From assembly GCF_041146795.1 (NCBI RefSeq), contig NC_135180.1, positions 33,968,794 to 34,032,793 of the forward strand: a stretch of DNA of 64,000 nt, written 5' to 3'. This stretch comes from Maylandia zebra (taxonomy: Eukaryota > Chordata > Actinopteri > Cichliformes > Cichlidae). Of the stretch, positions 1-13,471 are shown piece after piece; the first letter of the stretch is position 1, and each line of letters opens with the position of its first letter. The notes beneath the pieces were generated by a model. It saw nothing but the letters and a program-made list of their open reading frames with translations, did no database searches and was not told the origin of the DNA. The position numbers were made by a program, and so were the translations under genes.

Positions 1-3000
1 GGAAGGTCTAAGAGGAACAAGGAGGGGTCTGGACAGAACTTGGACATACAGGTATCTTAGAAGATGTAACAGAAAAAAATATCACTATAAACTTGTTCTT
101 AATTTTATCACATCCCATCCCAAGTTTTGTTTTGCCTAGTTTTTATTAAAAATATGATCTATTCCTGTTTTTCAAACTAGTAAGTTCAACTTTCAAATAA
201 AGCAGCAAGTATAGCAGGCTCTGGTGAAAAGCTGAAGTCAGTTTTGTTATTATTAATATTTTTTTTTCCCATGGTGCTGTTTGGTTTGCAATAGGAGGTG
301 AAGTTCAAGTTACGGCATAATGTGTCAGAGCTGCAGGAGGCTGTCAGTCAGGACTTGTCCTCACACCAGCAGGCTTTGCTCAAGCTCCTGCTTTGCAGAG
401 GCCTGTACCCTCAGCTGGCACTGCCCGATGAACACAACTCCACCCGCAAAGACTCTGACCAGGTCAGGCTTCCTTCTACACTGAATTTCCTTTTATAACG
501 TATGAATATACAGTAATCTGATTATTTCTATGGTGACTGAAAAAAATTAAGTAAGGAGAAAAATGAAACTTCCATTTTGTGATCTTATGTTGTGTAGGTG
601 TTTCACACAAGGAATAAGCAAGGAGTGGTGATTCACCCAACCAGTGTGTTTGCCAGTGACCCAGAAGTGTTACAGGTGCCTGAGGGTGACACTGGAGAAA
701 TGGGTACAACCTACCTTCACATTCTTATTTTTTATTTTATTTTTTGTATAGAAGATGTAAAATAAAAGCCGTTACACAGTTGATCTGATGATACCTCTTG
801 TCCAAAGTTCCCAACAGTGTACAAACTTTCACCTTCCTTTCTCTGTTGAGACTGATGCTAACCTTTTTCTTATAAGAGCTTTCTTACTGGCTATCAGAAA
901 ATACTGAACAAATATTTATTTTTATTTCATTCTTCTAATATATCTAGTCTCAAACCTTAACAGAAAGGGGCACTTTTACATTGGATATTTATTCCATGCT
1001 CGTCTTACACCTTACACCAGTATTGCTGTAGTAGTGTACAACACCAAAAAAATGGGGGAATAAAACCCCTCCAGCAACAATTTCCTCGAGAAATTTCAAA
1101 AACTGCTTTGTGCAGGTGAAGAATCTCATCACGTTCTTTCATCGAAACTCTCTCCAAGACAGAGTTAATATACTTTTTCATTGTTATGTATTTAATTTTC
1201 CCCATGTTTTCAGCTACAGTATGAAATTCCCTCTTTTTCTAATTTTCCTTTATGCGTATTATGCCTTCTTCTTTCATTCTGTTAATCCACTGTATCATTT
1301 AGGAAAACATCTAAACCTTGGCATTGATTTATAAGCTTTTATAAAGATCCTCGGAACAACAGACTACGTCTTATCCAAAGAGTTACCACCTCTATGTGTT
1401 GTCTAATTTGTAAAAATCTTAATCTGTCCCTCATAAAAAGAGTCACTGTATTTGTATTTGTTTGATTCTCTTTGACCATCAGTTCACGCTTAGATGCTTG
1501 GTTGATTCTGATATTTTGAATTTTTCTTTGACAAATTAGATTGGATTGTAAATAAAAGTATTTTTGATATTTGTACAAATTTGGCTTGTAATTAGATAAT
1601 GCTTTTACATTGGTGGGTTAATCTGGTCAGAATTATATTTTAAGATATTTAAACACAGCATTTCACAGATTTTCCTAAACAATTTTACATTTCACAGCCT
1701 AAATTCTCAATCAGATACCAAGGAGGAGCATTTCTTTTTCAAGGTTACTTTAAAACTAGCAAAAACAACATCTTCACTAATCTGATTTATTATATGAAAC
1801 CACATTTCCTGTCATATAAAGTCCAACTTTATATGACAAAGAGAAACCGTAACCTGCTCAAGGCAATAAAGGGTCAGCAGTGCTTTCATTTGTTTCCAGT
1901 TAAACAAAATCTCTCTTTTTCCGCCCTCTGATCACTGAGTTTACCTTTGATCTTCTATTGAATATCTCACATGTCATCTGTGTTTCCTGCCTGCAGGGCC
2001 TGATAGGAGAGACAGCACCAAACACCAGCTGTTAGCCTTCGTCACTCTGTTGGAGACCAACAAACCCTATTTGTCAAACTGTGTGCGGGTTCCAGCGCTA
2101 CAAGTTAGTACCTGATGTGGGATATCCCTATTTCCTCCACAAACCACTACATTTAAACAAAAAAACATGTTGGATAATAATGCTCTGTATTATCTTAAAG
2201 ACACCTGATATTGTGAATGTAAACAAAACGAATCCAGTTCGATGCTATTACCGATTCAGAGTAGGACAAATACTTAACATAGTAATATTTTCTTGAAATC
2301 CATTAATGCACTCGCTCCAGTGTTGCACCAAGTTGCATGCTTTAAATTAAACTAACCTGGATTACATGGAATTCTCTTTGTATTACGATGTGCTATTTGG
2401 GTACGCACCACACATGGGACAGTAAATTAAACTGGACGGTGTATTCCTTTCTTCCAGTTTAGTTTATTTTTTTCACTTAGTAACATATTAAGTAGCAAGA
2501 ACTGTGGCACAATGTTGTCAGTGTGCAGGTTTAATAAAGAGAGGAACATCAGAATATACGGATGAATAATGGCTGTGGGAAAGAAAACTTTTTGGGGGAT
2601 TCTGTGTCAGGTTATGGTTTTATTTCATAGTCTCTTCCATTACTTCCAGTTTTTGCCAGTTCATATATGATGTATTAATCATTTCTAATTTGTTCACCAG
2701 GCGCTGCTGCTGGTAGCAAACTCAGTGGACACTAACGCTGACTGTGCGCGACTAGTGGTGGACGGCTGGCTGGAGTTGGAGCTGAAGGAGCCAGAGGAGG
2801 CTCTGAAGGTGCTGTCCACAGCGCTTACTCTCAGGGCTGAGTGGGAGCGCCTGCTGCAGGCCCAGCTGGGACAGAACTCAACAGGGGGAGCAGCAGTCGG
2901 GCAGGGGGTGTCCCGCAGAGTTGTGCAAAAGCTGAGTGAAAGCCTGGTCCGCTTTCTGCTCTACACTGAGGTACTGATGTGCCAGCTTGGTTGTTACTGT

Positions 3001-5034
3001 ATAATGGCCATCACTTGATGATCCTAGAACACAGAGAAGCAGAACGATAAAGTTAGAAGAATCGCCCATTTGTTCCAGAAACAATTTAACACATCACTAA
3101 ACAGCTGATAAAATGTAAACAATGTACATAAGACCAATACGTTAATAGTCAAAATGTTTTTTTGTGTATTTTTTACTTTCCCTGACAGGTCACTTATAGC
3201 CTTCGGCGACTCTCAGCTTTCCAGACCCAGAACCTGTACATTGGTCCTCAGTCTGAGTCTGTGTCGTCGAACACTAAAGCTGGAGATTTAAACCCGCTGT
3301 TTCCAGGAGCCGAGGCCAAGCCAGACCCCATTAAAGGAGGCCTACGTGTCACCAACTTTTTCACCTACAACTGTCTGGCTGTGAGTTTGTCTAAAAACAG
3401 CAGCAATTCAGAAATGCATTGAGTTAAAGTTTCAAAGAAATTATTGTTTCAGCTCTTAGGGCTGTATTTACATATTACATTCCCTATATAGCAATGGAAG
3501 TTGAAAGAAGGACAATTCTAGAGTTTTACATATCAGAACATAATTTAAAAAATCATCTGGTCTCTAAAACATCCTAAAAACATCCCAAAATTAAGAAAAT
3601 GAAACATATATATAAATATAATAAAAGTAATAATTACCCAAATTGCTTTCATGTGAATTAAGATGGAAAGTAGCAGCCAGTTGTTAATCAAATGCACTTG
3701 ATTAATTGAACATCTGCAAGTGTGACCACCTGTGTTAAAGTAGGTTTGGATGTTTGTTATACACAGGAAGACTCCAGACCAGCAAAGTATACTGGAGTCA
3801 GATGTGACGCCATCTATCTGACAGCTAAAGCTTGGCTAACTGATCATCTACAGCAGACTGGCTGAATAAGAAAAGAATCAAGGTGCTGGAATAGCCCTGC
3901 CAAAGTTCAGACCTCAGCCCACTTGAAATGCTGGCAGGACCTTAAGGGGCTATGCTTAAACCTCTCATGAGAAAGAATATAGTTAGGACCAGGTGATTTT
4001 TTTTTTTTTTAATATGTCCTGATATTTGAAACCACAGAAATGAAAGACATTGGAAATTTCTTTTTCATGACTGTAAGTTTGTCTGGGGTTTTTAAAAAGT
4101 TATTTGAGAGTTCTTTATATATTGTTTCACTTATCAACCTCCAAAATCAAAAGCTATGCCAGAAATTTAATCTCTTCCAAAGTAATACAAGTGACAAAAT
4201 GCATTTTTTTGAAATACTTTTACCTTGTACGTGGAATCCATAACTTTTTAGACAATGACCCTCAAAATTACTGTTATATACTAGACTGTCCCTTTCAATG
4301 TTATTCATATAGATGCAGAGTGTACGTCAGAACCAGGATTTTAACCTAACTGCATCAACAGAGACATCAGACAAAAAATAGTTAAAGACCTGCAGTTTGG
4401 CTGTATATGGATTATAACGTGCCATTTCCTCAACCAAGTTATAATGAAAAAATACAATTAAAAATTAAAACAATAGATGGTCAGTTCTAGGTTTAATGTC
4501 TCGAGTATTTTGTTCATGCATGAAAACAGATCATTTTGGAATGAAACCGCGCAGCTTGTCTTATTAAATCTACGCATTATTTTAGTATTTCTAAATTATG
4601 ATTCGCAGGATTCAAAAGACCTCTACAGTGAGTGCTTACGTACTTTCTGGAGCTGTCCCAACTGTGACCTGTACATGCCTCTAACTCCACTGGAAAGAAT
4701 GCATCATGAAGCTTCCTGCAGGCCGGCTGGAGAACAGCAGCAGCCTGAGGAAGGTCAGGAATTTCTTTTGTACTCTGATTGGTTTAACACATTAAGCGTT
4801 AGGCCACATACTTTATTTTAGAAGAGCTAAAGAATTTGATACGAAGTGTGCGTGCGTTTGCCAACTGTGTGTGTTTTTATTTTGTATTTTATTTCAGAGC
4901 CAGAGGGTGGAAAAGCAAGCTCTTCATCAAGCCTTACCAGAGTTTATCACTGTGATGTGTGCAATCAAGACCTGACCCTCACCTCCACTGAGATCCTCAA
5001 ACATAAAAGGCAGCACATGTATTCTGCAAAGTAA
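1..5034 (+). CDS. dhx34: DHX34, C-terminal exons (partial)
   Basis: Probable DEAH-box RNA helicase 34, a factor of nonsense-mediated decay that helps UPF1 activation. Only the region after the helicase core is present; the 5' part lies outside the window. Exons read as 1-51, 295-462, 598-703, 1997-2103, 2701-2970, 3189-3380, 4609-4753 and 4898-5034, all with AG/GT borders and matching phases, giving about 391 residues. Recognisable human-like stretches are [36 protein letters not shown] and [10 protein letters not shown]. The last exons encode two zinc-binding motifs: CPNC...HH...C, and a C2H2-like C-x2-C-x13-H-x3-H near the C-terminus. The frame stops at TAA 5032-5034. It is convergent with SPRED3. 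Confidence 0.95.
3675..3985 (+). mobile_element. Tc1/mariner transposon relic in a DHX34 intron
   Basis: Decayed fragment in the intron before the 4609 exon. The stretch around 3870-3965 resembles the C-terminal catalytic end of a Tc1 transposase gene (AATCAAGGTGCTGGAATAGC, then a CAGACCTCAGCCCACTTGAAATG-like DLxPxEmL segment). Upstream DNA around 3690-3760 looks like non-coding transposon end sequence. No intact frame or clear terminal repeats are visible. Confidence 0.55.
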
Positions 5035-5333
5035 TGGACCCCAGCATCCAAAGGATAACAGCTAATCACAGTTTTGGTGGTGGTTGTGGGGGGTGTTGTT
5101 TTGTTTTTATTTTAATGGAAAATTTGTGTCTTCTTCCTCCCTTTTTAATACTTGTGGATCTTTTTTTAAGGCAATGTTCCTGCCCTCTAGTGGTCACTTG
5201 TTATATTCTGTTGTAGCTTACTGTAAAGTCCTGTTCCTGTAGGAGAGATGCAGATTTAGAAAACTAGTCTCCTTAATTTTTTTTTTTTTTACAAAATATA
5301 ATATAAATATTTGAGTAATAATCAAAGGCAAGA

Positions 5334-5339
5334 AATAAA
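5334..5339 (+). terminator. Candidate DHX34 polyadenylation signal
   Basis: A canonical AATAAA lies 300 bp after the DHX34 stop codon in an A/T-rich stretch. It is the first hexamer downstream in the right orientation. Use of the site is inferred. Confidence 0.5.
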
Positions 5340-5991
5340 TGTGTGTTTAACAAAAGAATACATTTATAGGCTTTTTTCTTTAAAAAAAAAAAAAAGATTC
5401 CTTCCACAGCTCTATGGAACAGTTATAAAGCAATTTGAACCAGTGTTTGGGAAACGGCACAGTGAGTTTTATACATGGACACATGAGAAAGAAGAAAACG
5501 CTTTTAAAATATAGAGTGAGGGTTTAATAATGATACAAACCCACGATATGTAACACCTCAAAGCAGCACATTGGCACAAAGTCAGAAGTAAGACAGCACA
5601 GAAGATAAAAACCTGTCTCAAAAAAATAAAGAATCAGAATAAATATCTCAATAAATAAATAAACAGGTAATATCTCATTAATTACTTTGAAACTAATAAA
5701 TACGTACATTTGAAAATATGCACATTGGCAGAAATTAATAATCAAAAAAGGAAATAGTACTTAATACAGAGTTACTTAGAAATCATAAGTTATTGATTAC
5801 TCAAATCAAAAGGCACATTTATTAAGATGTAAGAATGGGGCCTGCAATTGTGATCGCATGACTGTCAGTACTGTACTCTAACACCATTTCTGAACCAGAA
5901 GCAGCAAACTGTGTGCAATGGCTTTACTAGTTCTGCACCATCGAGTGAACACGTGTGTCTGTGTGTGAGGATCTATCAGATTTGTGGAGAG

Positions 5992-6016
5992 AGTGTGTGT
6001 GAGTGTGTGTGTGTGA
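5992..6016. repeat. (GT)n-type microsatellite
   Basis: A run of alternating G and T with single A interruptions; simple repeat seen directly. Confidence 0.8.
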
Positions 6017-6119
6017 GAGAGAAAGACAAAGGTTTTGAATCAGGGGATGGCAGTCTTGTGACTGGGTTTGGATTTCCTGCCATTGTGACAGGGCGTCTTT
6101 AAAAAAATTAAAAAATTAA

Positions 6120-6295
6120 GAGGACCAACAATGTTGGCAGGCTGGCCTAGTAGTAAAGACAATGTCCCATAACCAAGAGATCGAGGCTTGTGTTCATCAG
6201 CAGTTGCATGTCCTGACTCTGAACCCTACTGTCTCTTCACTCACTTTAAGTCACTTTGGATAAAAATTCTTGGCTAAACTTAAAATGTAAATAAC
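6120..6295 (+). mobile_element. Degenerate tRNA-derived SINE
   Basis: The head has pol III box-like segments (GGCCTAGTAGTAAAGAC, later GAGATCGAGGC). The tail, AAGTCACTTTGGATAAAAAT followed by AAATGTAAAT, is the ending shared by many teleost SINEs and partner LINEs (consensus GTCGCTTTGGATAAAAGCG...). It is diverged and has lost clear flanking duplications. Confidence 0.6.
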
Positions 6296-8578
6296 ATGGT
6301 GAAGCTTCTGAAAGGTTCATTCTGCCATAATTTAAAGTCCACCCAGGTGATGCTGCATTTGAGACAACGAAACTCGGTCAGCACTGGTTTCCTTATACAA
6401 AAAAAGGTATATCCATCACTTACACTTGTATTACCTTTCTGGGATTCTCAGTACATTCCATGTGTTATTTAAATTTGTTGACTTTTGTTTTTTTTAAAGC
6501 TGCAAAATCAACAACAATCAACTTTTTTTACTTTGTGATGATTTTTTTTTTAATGACTTAAAGCTTATTGCATTTAATACATATTATATAACCATTATGG
6601 CCTTATTTAAGTTTTTTCACTTAACAGAAAAAGCCCAAATTTTCTTGTTGTATTTAATTTTGGAAGTGACGCACCTTTCTATAGTGGAACTGGTGTGCTT
6701 TTATGCAATGTGGCAATTTGTAAGGTGAAACAAAAAGACATACTGTAAACAAATATCCCTGTACCTGTATTCTAAGGAATTCCTACAAAAATGAAAGGAT
6801 TTTTTTTTGTCCATTTCTTGGTCTAAATGAACTATTAATGCACCTTTAACTGGTTATTAACTGGAAGTAGAAATGTATCCTGCCAATCAGCAAAATAAAA
6901 CATAGAAATGCAAGGTACATCACCAGCAACATTTTTAAAAATGTCTCAGGGCAAATTCATCTTTAATGCCAGCTTTAAATTTACAAAATCTTCCGCACCC
7001 TGGGTGGAACAGAAACTTGGAGCTTTGTTTCTAAATCACGCAACCACTCCAGTTGACAACAGGCAGTGGGAACGTTTGAATAGAATAGCGTAAAAATAGC
7101 AGCTTTTTTGACCTTCCACTTAAAGCAATATAAAAACCGCATCGCCTGTTTCGTTCAGTGTTTTCAAGTTAATGTGTCTTTTTCTAATCACAGCGTCAAC
7201 AGTCTGCAGCAGACGCGTTCGAATGTCGCACCTGCGAGCTACGTGCTGCTGCTCAAAGACAACTTTGTGTTCCTGTTTTTCTGTTATGCTTGATGTCGAG
7301 CACAGCAACACACTACAGTATTCAGTTTCAACACTTTTCCATTACTGCTTAGTGTATACTAACATGACTAACCAGTACAAAAATAAATTTTGAAACATTG
7401 TTCATTGCACTTAAATTTTTGGTGGTGTCTCACACAGAGGCCGAGACACATCAACAGATTGGTTACCATGGGGTCCTGTTTTGTTTTTCTTTGGGGACAG
7501 TGCAGTCACTGTGTACATTAGGTAGAATAGACTCGCTCAGAGGCCTCAGTTGTAAGCACCTTGACTGATTCAACAAGTACAGTGGTGGGATATGAGGATT
7601 TCTATGATATATATTGAAAATACTTGGGAATATGGGAAAAATACATGTATGTGCAAATGTGAGGGTGCTGAATGCTAGACACATATTCTCCTTTTTTCTT
7701 TTTGGAAACAAAAAAGTAACCATGTGTTTGGTTACAAAGGATCATTATGAATCATGTTATGACTTTTAAGTCTTGGTGGTCATCATTGCAACTTCCCTTA
7801 ACAATAATTGTCTCTTTGCATTTGATAACCTTTCTCCCATTGTGGTATAATGCGGTATAATCAAAGGACAACACTAGTGGTCTCAGATGCTTGTACTCTC
7901 TTGAAGACTGCATGCACCATGTGCTCATTCACACCAAACATCTCTCCTTTTTTTCTTTCCTTGTTTTTAGTAACATCTGAGGTAAAATTAGAGGTAAAGG
8001 GTGACATCTGTTCATCTGACTGATAAACAGGCCAACATGGAACAAATAACTTCCCCAAGATCTCATGTTTGTGAGTACGTGAATGTGTGTGCCATTTGGG
8101 GATTCTGTCAATATGTTTTACATTTAATAAAATATACCAATTAAAATTATAACAATCATATATATAAACATCTTTTGTTTTTTGAGTTTTTTTTCCTTTC
8201 TAAATTAAAAAAAAAAACGGACATTTGAAACAGTGTACACTTCACTGTTGCCTCTGCCACCTTCTTTCTGTGATAAAGTCACTGACAGCTAACTCTAGAT
8301 CAGCCACTCCTCAATAAATCCACTATAACTCCCACAGAGCCTGGTCTGAGTGCAATGCACCTACAGCAGGCATGGACCAGTGAGGAAGGCCCCAGGTTGA
8401 AAAGAGAAAGAGCCGAATGCAGCGGAAGGCTGTGGGGCTTTGGCGGGCCAGAGGTCTGGGTCTACTGAGAGCACTGTTCCTATTTAGGGCCAACCTTCTG
8501 CGTCCTAACGGATGCTCTCTTCTCTCAATACCCAAACCCCCTCGGTCCAGGAAACCCCTCCCTCCCAAAAGCCTGGCT

Positions 8579-11500
8579 TCATCGGACTGCCTTGTGCTTT
8601 CCCCCACAGCAGCCACACCTCTCCCCACATCGCAGGCAGGCGCGCAAAGGCAGGTAGCAGCACATGCAGGGCACAAAGAGAGACAGGGCCAGGAGGGCCA
8701 ACCAGCGGGCACAGCAGAGGGGATGCGGGTGGCCCCCCATTGAGTCATCACATGAACAAGGCTCCCAGAACTCTCCCTCAGAGTCCGACATGCAGTGGTA
8801 GAGCAGACTCTCTGCGCACCACACACAGGTCCACTGGCGCAGGCAGTGCAGGGCCGGGTCTGGGGCATCTCTGCATCGGCCCCGCCCATTCTCTGAAGCA
8901 CTGAAAACAGAGCGGCAGTACACACAGCGAGACGAGCATGACGATGAAGCCTGAGGGCACGGGCTGTCATCATCGGGAGAGATTGCTCCTGGGTCACCAC
9001 TACTACTGGCCCCTCCTCCTCTCTTACGAGTCCGCGACCGGGGAGTGGCCAGCGATGTGTGGATGCAGCAGGGCGACGGCGAGCCTTTACCCGTCTCCTG
9101 GGGTGAACCGGCACCTGAGGACACGCCGGATACAGCATTGGGCATGGACATACAGATGGGTGACGATGAGGATAAACGCTGGGAGGCTTTACTGTCCAGG
9201 CTCACAGTCACATCACAGCCCGCCGAACCCACTCCCGCCAGCTCCTTCTCAAAGCGAACCACGCACAGCTCTGACTTGTCCTGCAGGCTTCCTCCACCAC
9301 CAACAACCACACCGCCAGTCAGCCCCCCAACCATAGTCCTTGTGGCCCCTGCCCGTCTGTAATCCTCATAACCTCGAGAACCCCACAGGTCTTTGCAAGG
9401 GTCCACACTGTGCAGGTCTCCCTCCTCCAGCAATGAAATAGTGGGTGAGAGGGGGGACAGGGGAGATGAGGCTGGGGGACCTACAGGAGGAGTAGGTGGA
9501 GCAGGAGGTGGGGGCGGGGGCGCCGGGGGATTCAACACAGCCGTCATTTGTGAGAGTTGGTGCTGGCCCGACCTGGTGTGGATCTGTGGAGAGGGTGTAG
9601 GATTACAGAGTGAGTCAGGAACATTGTGTACTATGGCAGTGGTTATAGAAGGTTTTCATTTCTCAGATATCCCACATCCATACACAAGAAATAGAAAAGG
9701 CCACACCTGTTAAAATCTCACTTTATGCATTCTCAATGTAGAACAAATAAACTTGCATGGACTTAACAGTGGGGACAGAGGGGGGAAAAATCAACCAAAA
9801 CAGTTGATGGGGTTTTTTTTTTTGGGGGGGGGGGGGATCTAAAACAGCTCACAAACCTCTTTCTAGGTTGTCTGCAGAAATCATTACTCAGCTTTTAAAG
9901 TGTTTATTGACGAGAAATAACTGCAAATAAGTGCAAATAACTGAAAAATCAGTTACAAATGCACATATCAAGATGTGCACATTATTCTCAGTGCAGTGGT
10001 ATGGTCTAGTCAGTAAACTACAGCTAGAGCAGGAGGTGGTGTGCTACCTGAGCAGGTGTTTGCGTGGTTACAGCATGGCTGGATCCAAAACTAAACTCTT
10101 CCGACCGCACGAAGCAAGTAGACGATGACTCGCTTGTCACTATGGTGATGGGTTTGGGAAGCATCTCCTTTCTGCTGTTGGATGACGACTCACTTCCTGT
10201 ATGAGACTGATAGAGGTTGCATGCCACCCCGCAAATCAAAAATCAACAATGACTGCATTTGGGTCAGGTGACAGAATACACAAACCCATTTTATTCAATA
10301 TGTGGTCAAACAATGACCTGTTCGGTTACTCACAGCTTGTCCGTCATCCTCAGTGTCGGCCTCTTCTGGCGTGGAGGATGAGGGCGAGTCAGAGCCTTGT
10401 AAACGTAAAAAGAGATGACTTAGGTTTTCCTGCATATTTTCTATGAATCATATTTTATACGCAGCTCATGTCTACCTCTGTCGAGCTTGTCTATGACAGT
10501 CTGAAGCCCTTTCTCAAAGGAGATGGCATCGGCAGGGCTCTGGAATGTAAGGCCAAACTTTCGATCCTCTACTCGCCAGTGATGGAAGATGGGGTTCACC
10601 TTGTTGTACACTAACCCTTTTTGCACTGCACACTCCAGCACCGGCTAGACAGAAACATCATTCCAGACAATTTAAGAAGTTAGTTAACCAATTAAGATCT
10701 AGTCCTTCCTTAAGTTTTAAGACAGCATATATCTACAGTCTTTGGATGGTGTTGACAAGCAACGTGTCACCAAAGACAGGCATAACACACGCACACACTC
10801 ACTGCTCGATCTCGCAGCCGTTCTCCACGTATGATGTACTCCCTCCGTCCCCTGCCATCATGACTCCGCCCCTTACATATGACCACATGACTGAGGCCAC
10901 CACCTCCAAGGGGCACCCAACCGCCACTGGAGTCATCACGTGTCATCACCACCGCACGAACACGCACACTGTCAGGGAAACCAAGAGTGAGCCGAGGCCA
11001 TGGCTGATTAACCAGTGTATCCTAATGTCTTGATGCATGCTCAATCATCCAGGTTAGGAAATCCCAAAATGTCTATTCTCTTCATCTGGCTGTAGCCTTT
11101 TCAGTGGGAGAAAGACTTTGTCACTCATCCAAGTGACTTTTTCTCTTCACCCTGAGACTAAAAAGCTCTAAGTCCAGATGAACAGAATAAACTTATTGGT
11201 ATGCACTATAATAATAAACACACACTGGCACACACATGTGCACAAATACCTGCAGCAACTGATATGCACAGTCATTCAAGTGAAAACAGGTAAAGCCAGA
11301 TCAACTTTCAGAACACAAAAATTCAGTACAGTGTGAGGATTTCAGGGTCAGGATTGATGCCAGCACACATGTTTCCATAAAGAAATTCACACAAAAACCA
11401 CAAAACTGACAGCTTAGTTGGACTATGAGTCGTGGCTATGCAACATGACCACTCAAAGGTATATCATACAGTAACTCATAGCTAAGGCAATTACTCATGT

Positions 11501-12898
11501 GACCGGTAAATCTAATTTTAAGTATCAGTCTGGCTTGGTGTTAGCATTTCCTAAGCATTTCTGCTGCTAGTGTTTGAAAGCTAGAATGTTAAGCTATAGT
11601 GTGAGCTATATGGGCTCAAAATTAAGGGGCTATGGAGCAAATTGATAGAAAGAACGCCAAGGTTGAGGAGGAGAGAAATGGCCAAATGGGAGGAGGGAGG
11701 AAGAATGAGTGTTTCCAAGATAGACGTATCAATGAACGCACCCATCGCCATCAGAGGCCCGGCATTCTTACAAAAAGAAGAAGAAGAAGAAGCTGCTCTC
11801 GCCAAATCGGCTGAATAATTCAGCACTGCAGTTCGACATGTGTTTGTAATGCATGCACAGCTGCATCTTTTTGTCATTTTTCAAAGCACACTGAATTTTA
11901 ATTGTTGCAATTATTTTTCTTAAGACGCTCCCTGTCTCCATTCCGCCCCTGCTGCACGCACTCATTAACACACCCCGGTATTATGTTATATTTTTTTATG
12001 AATGGGATGGAGCGAGACTGGATTTGACACTGCACTGCGCGTTATACATTTCGCCGCAAAAAACGTTTTAGGCCCAAATACAATGCAATCGCGTGTAAAA
12101 AGGGAAGAATGAAGAAGAAGAAGAAGAAGAAGAAGAAGAAGAAGAAGAAGAAGAAGAAAAAAACGAACGAGTGGGTGAGAGGATGGAGAGGAAACGAGAG
12201 ATGGGGGGAGGGGGCCCGATTAGAAAAGGGAAGAAGGAGAGGAGGGGTGAGAATGAGGGAGAGCGAGGGAGAGAGAAAAATCACATTTCATTCATAAAGT
12301 TTGGCTTTAAAAAATCATAATGAAACCCCGAGACACGTTGATAAAAATCACAACGCCTCCATCCCTCCCTCGTTTTACTGTAGCCATGTCTTGAATGACG
12401 CGATGCTGGCCCCAAACTCGCCATATTTCGCCTCCCCCTTCCATACATTTTACACACTGACTGATTTCGTGCTTGTTTTTACCAATCACTAACCACGCAT
12501 TTCGTTTTTGAATTGCTGCATAGCACCCGATGTTTGCTCAGTACAATAATTGTTGTTATTTCGTTAATTTTGTGCGTGCATGCCGTGTGCCAGTCATCCA
12601 AAAAGCACAGGTCCACATGTAGGTGGCTTGACACTTATCACAATTTGGCGTGGATATATCGGAAATGGGGTGTATGCTGTTGATTCAAAACTACGTAATG
12701 GTGTTTTTATTCTCGGCAGCCTGCTAAACTGTAGAGCACCGAATGTGATAACAGTGCATGATACTGGTGTAACACTGAGGGTGGTGGCGTTCTTTCCTAT
12801 CCGTTTTTTTTTTTTTTTTTTTTTTTTTTTTTGGCGGACGATTGAATATATATGTGCAATGTTAAAAATGAAAATGTAAGGACTTACTCGCCCTCCAT
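8579..12898 (-). CDS. spred3: SPRED3, Sprouty-related EVH1 protein
   Basis: Membrane-associated inhibitor of Ras/Raf/ERK signalling. Minus-strand exons are 12888-12898 (start, MEG), 10803-10968, 10476-10644, 10334-10395, 10048-10206 and 8579-9583, giving 523 residues (human about 410). Residues about 4-116 form the EVH1 domain ([45 protein letters not shown]). The central part is Ser/Pro-rich, with a poly-Pro run near residue 210 and GYEDYRR near 260, the place of the degenerate c-Kit-binding region. Residues about 408-521 are the cysteine-rich Sprouty domain ([40 protein letters not shown]). GYEDYRR and the GGGGLS loop favour SPRED3 over SPRED1 or SPRED2. PSMD8 is its neighbour, as in human. 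Confidence 0.94.
11028..11195. repeat. Foldback-type interspersed repeat in SPRED3 intron 1
   Basis: Shares the head TCTTGATGCATGCTCAATCA and the motif TCTTCATCTGG with the repeat at 63554-63692, and ends with the reverse complement (GTCCAGATGAACAGAATAAA). The layout of unique head, inward arm, centre and outward arm matches the second copy, so this is one repeat family. This copy is more diverged and has a longer centre. Confidence 0.7.
12111..12158. repeat. (GAA)n microsatellite
   Basis: About 16 GAA/AGA triplets in SPRED3 intron 1, close to the first coding exon; a shorter AGA run is at 11776-11792. Apparent poly-Phe or poly-Lys reading frames here are products of the repeat. Confidence 0.95.
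12804..12832. repeat. Poly-T tract (29 T)
   Basis: Uninterrupted T run about 55 bp from the SPRED3 first coding exon. On the transcribed strand it is poly-A within intron 1. Confidence 0.95.
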
Positions 12899-12941
12899 GG
12901 CTCGGTGTTGCCCGCCGCTTGCAGCAGCCCACCCCAGGGTC

Positions 12942-13230
12942 TCCTCTCTCTCTCTCTCTCTCTCTCCCTCTCTCTCTCTTTTTATCCTCCTTTCAGGAAA
13001 CACTCAGGCTCGCTCACATTCTCTCTCCATCTGCTCTCATTTTCCTAATCTTTCTCTCTCTTGCTCTCGCTCTCTCTCTCCACCTTGATGTCGTTTCGGT
13101 GTATCAGGATAGGCTTGAGGTTGCAGCAGCCATTTTCCGCTGGCAGCATCCTCCCTCTCTCTCTTTCTCTCTCTCCCTCCCTCCCTCATTCTCTCTCTCT
13201 CTCTCTCGCTCCAAATCACTCCCTCTCTTA
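12942..13230. promoter_or_regulatory. Pyrimidine/purine-biased 5' flank of SPRED3
   Basis: Several CT-dinucleotide runs (12942-12980, 13033-13080, 13151-13215) occur just upstream of the SPRED3 start on its strand, where they read as GA-rich. They probably belong to the 5' UTR or core promoter region. No TATA box is obvious. Its regulatory function is inferred from position only. Confidence 0.45.
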
Positions 13231-13471
13231 TTCCTTTTCTCACTCTACCTGCCCTGTGCCAGCACATCCACACTAATCATTGACAGCATCGCGGCTTTAG
13301 CTAGCCTATAGGGTTTTTCACCATGTGATTTTAAATGGCTGATAATGATACCGAGTTGCTGATACATGCAGTGACGTGGGTGGTGAATGAAAAGCTCGGT
13401 AAAACCATCAATGACCTCTGGTTGATCCGTGATAACTGTGGAGAAAACTAAATTCTATGAAATTCTATGAA

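Larger units (their letters stand above)
5345..8578. other. Convergent intergenic region / 3' UTRs of DHX34 and SPRED3
   Basis: No exon-like coding sequence is visible. On the minus strand, candidate polyadenylation hexamers for SPRED3 are ATTAAA (complement of 8123-8128) and AATAAA (complement of 5818-5823). Which is used, and so whether the SPRED3 3' UTR is about 0.45 or 2.75 kb, cannot be settled here. The stretch also holds a short GT repeat and a degenerate SINE, listed separately. Confidence 0.5.

Noticed and set aside
8323-9138. 271-codon minus frame over the SPRED3 last exon, and plus-strand frames at 8417-9362
   Set aside because: These overlap the well-supported SPRED3 Sprouty and proline-rich coding sequence in other frames; GC-rich coding DNA often leaves such shadow frames open.
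10048-10202. Alternative acceptor (CATACAG) for the fifth SPRED3 exon
   Set aside because: It breaks the reading frame after GQA; the acceptor CTATCAG four bases upstream (exon start 10206) keeps phase 0 and an open frame.
12042-12297. Poly-Phe / poly-Lys reading frames
   Set aside because: They arise from the (GAA)n microsatellite in SPRED3 intron 1.
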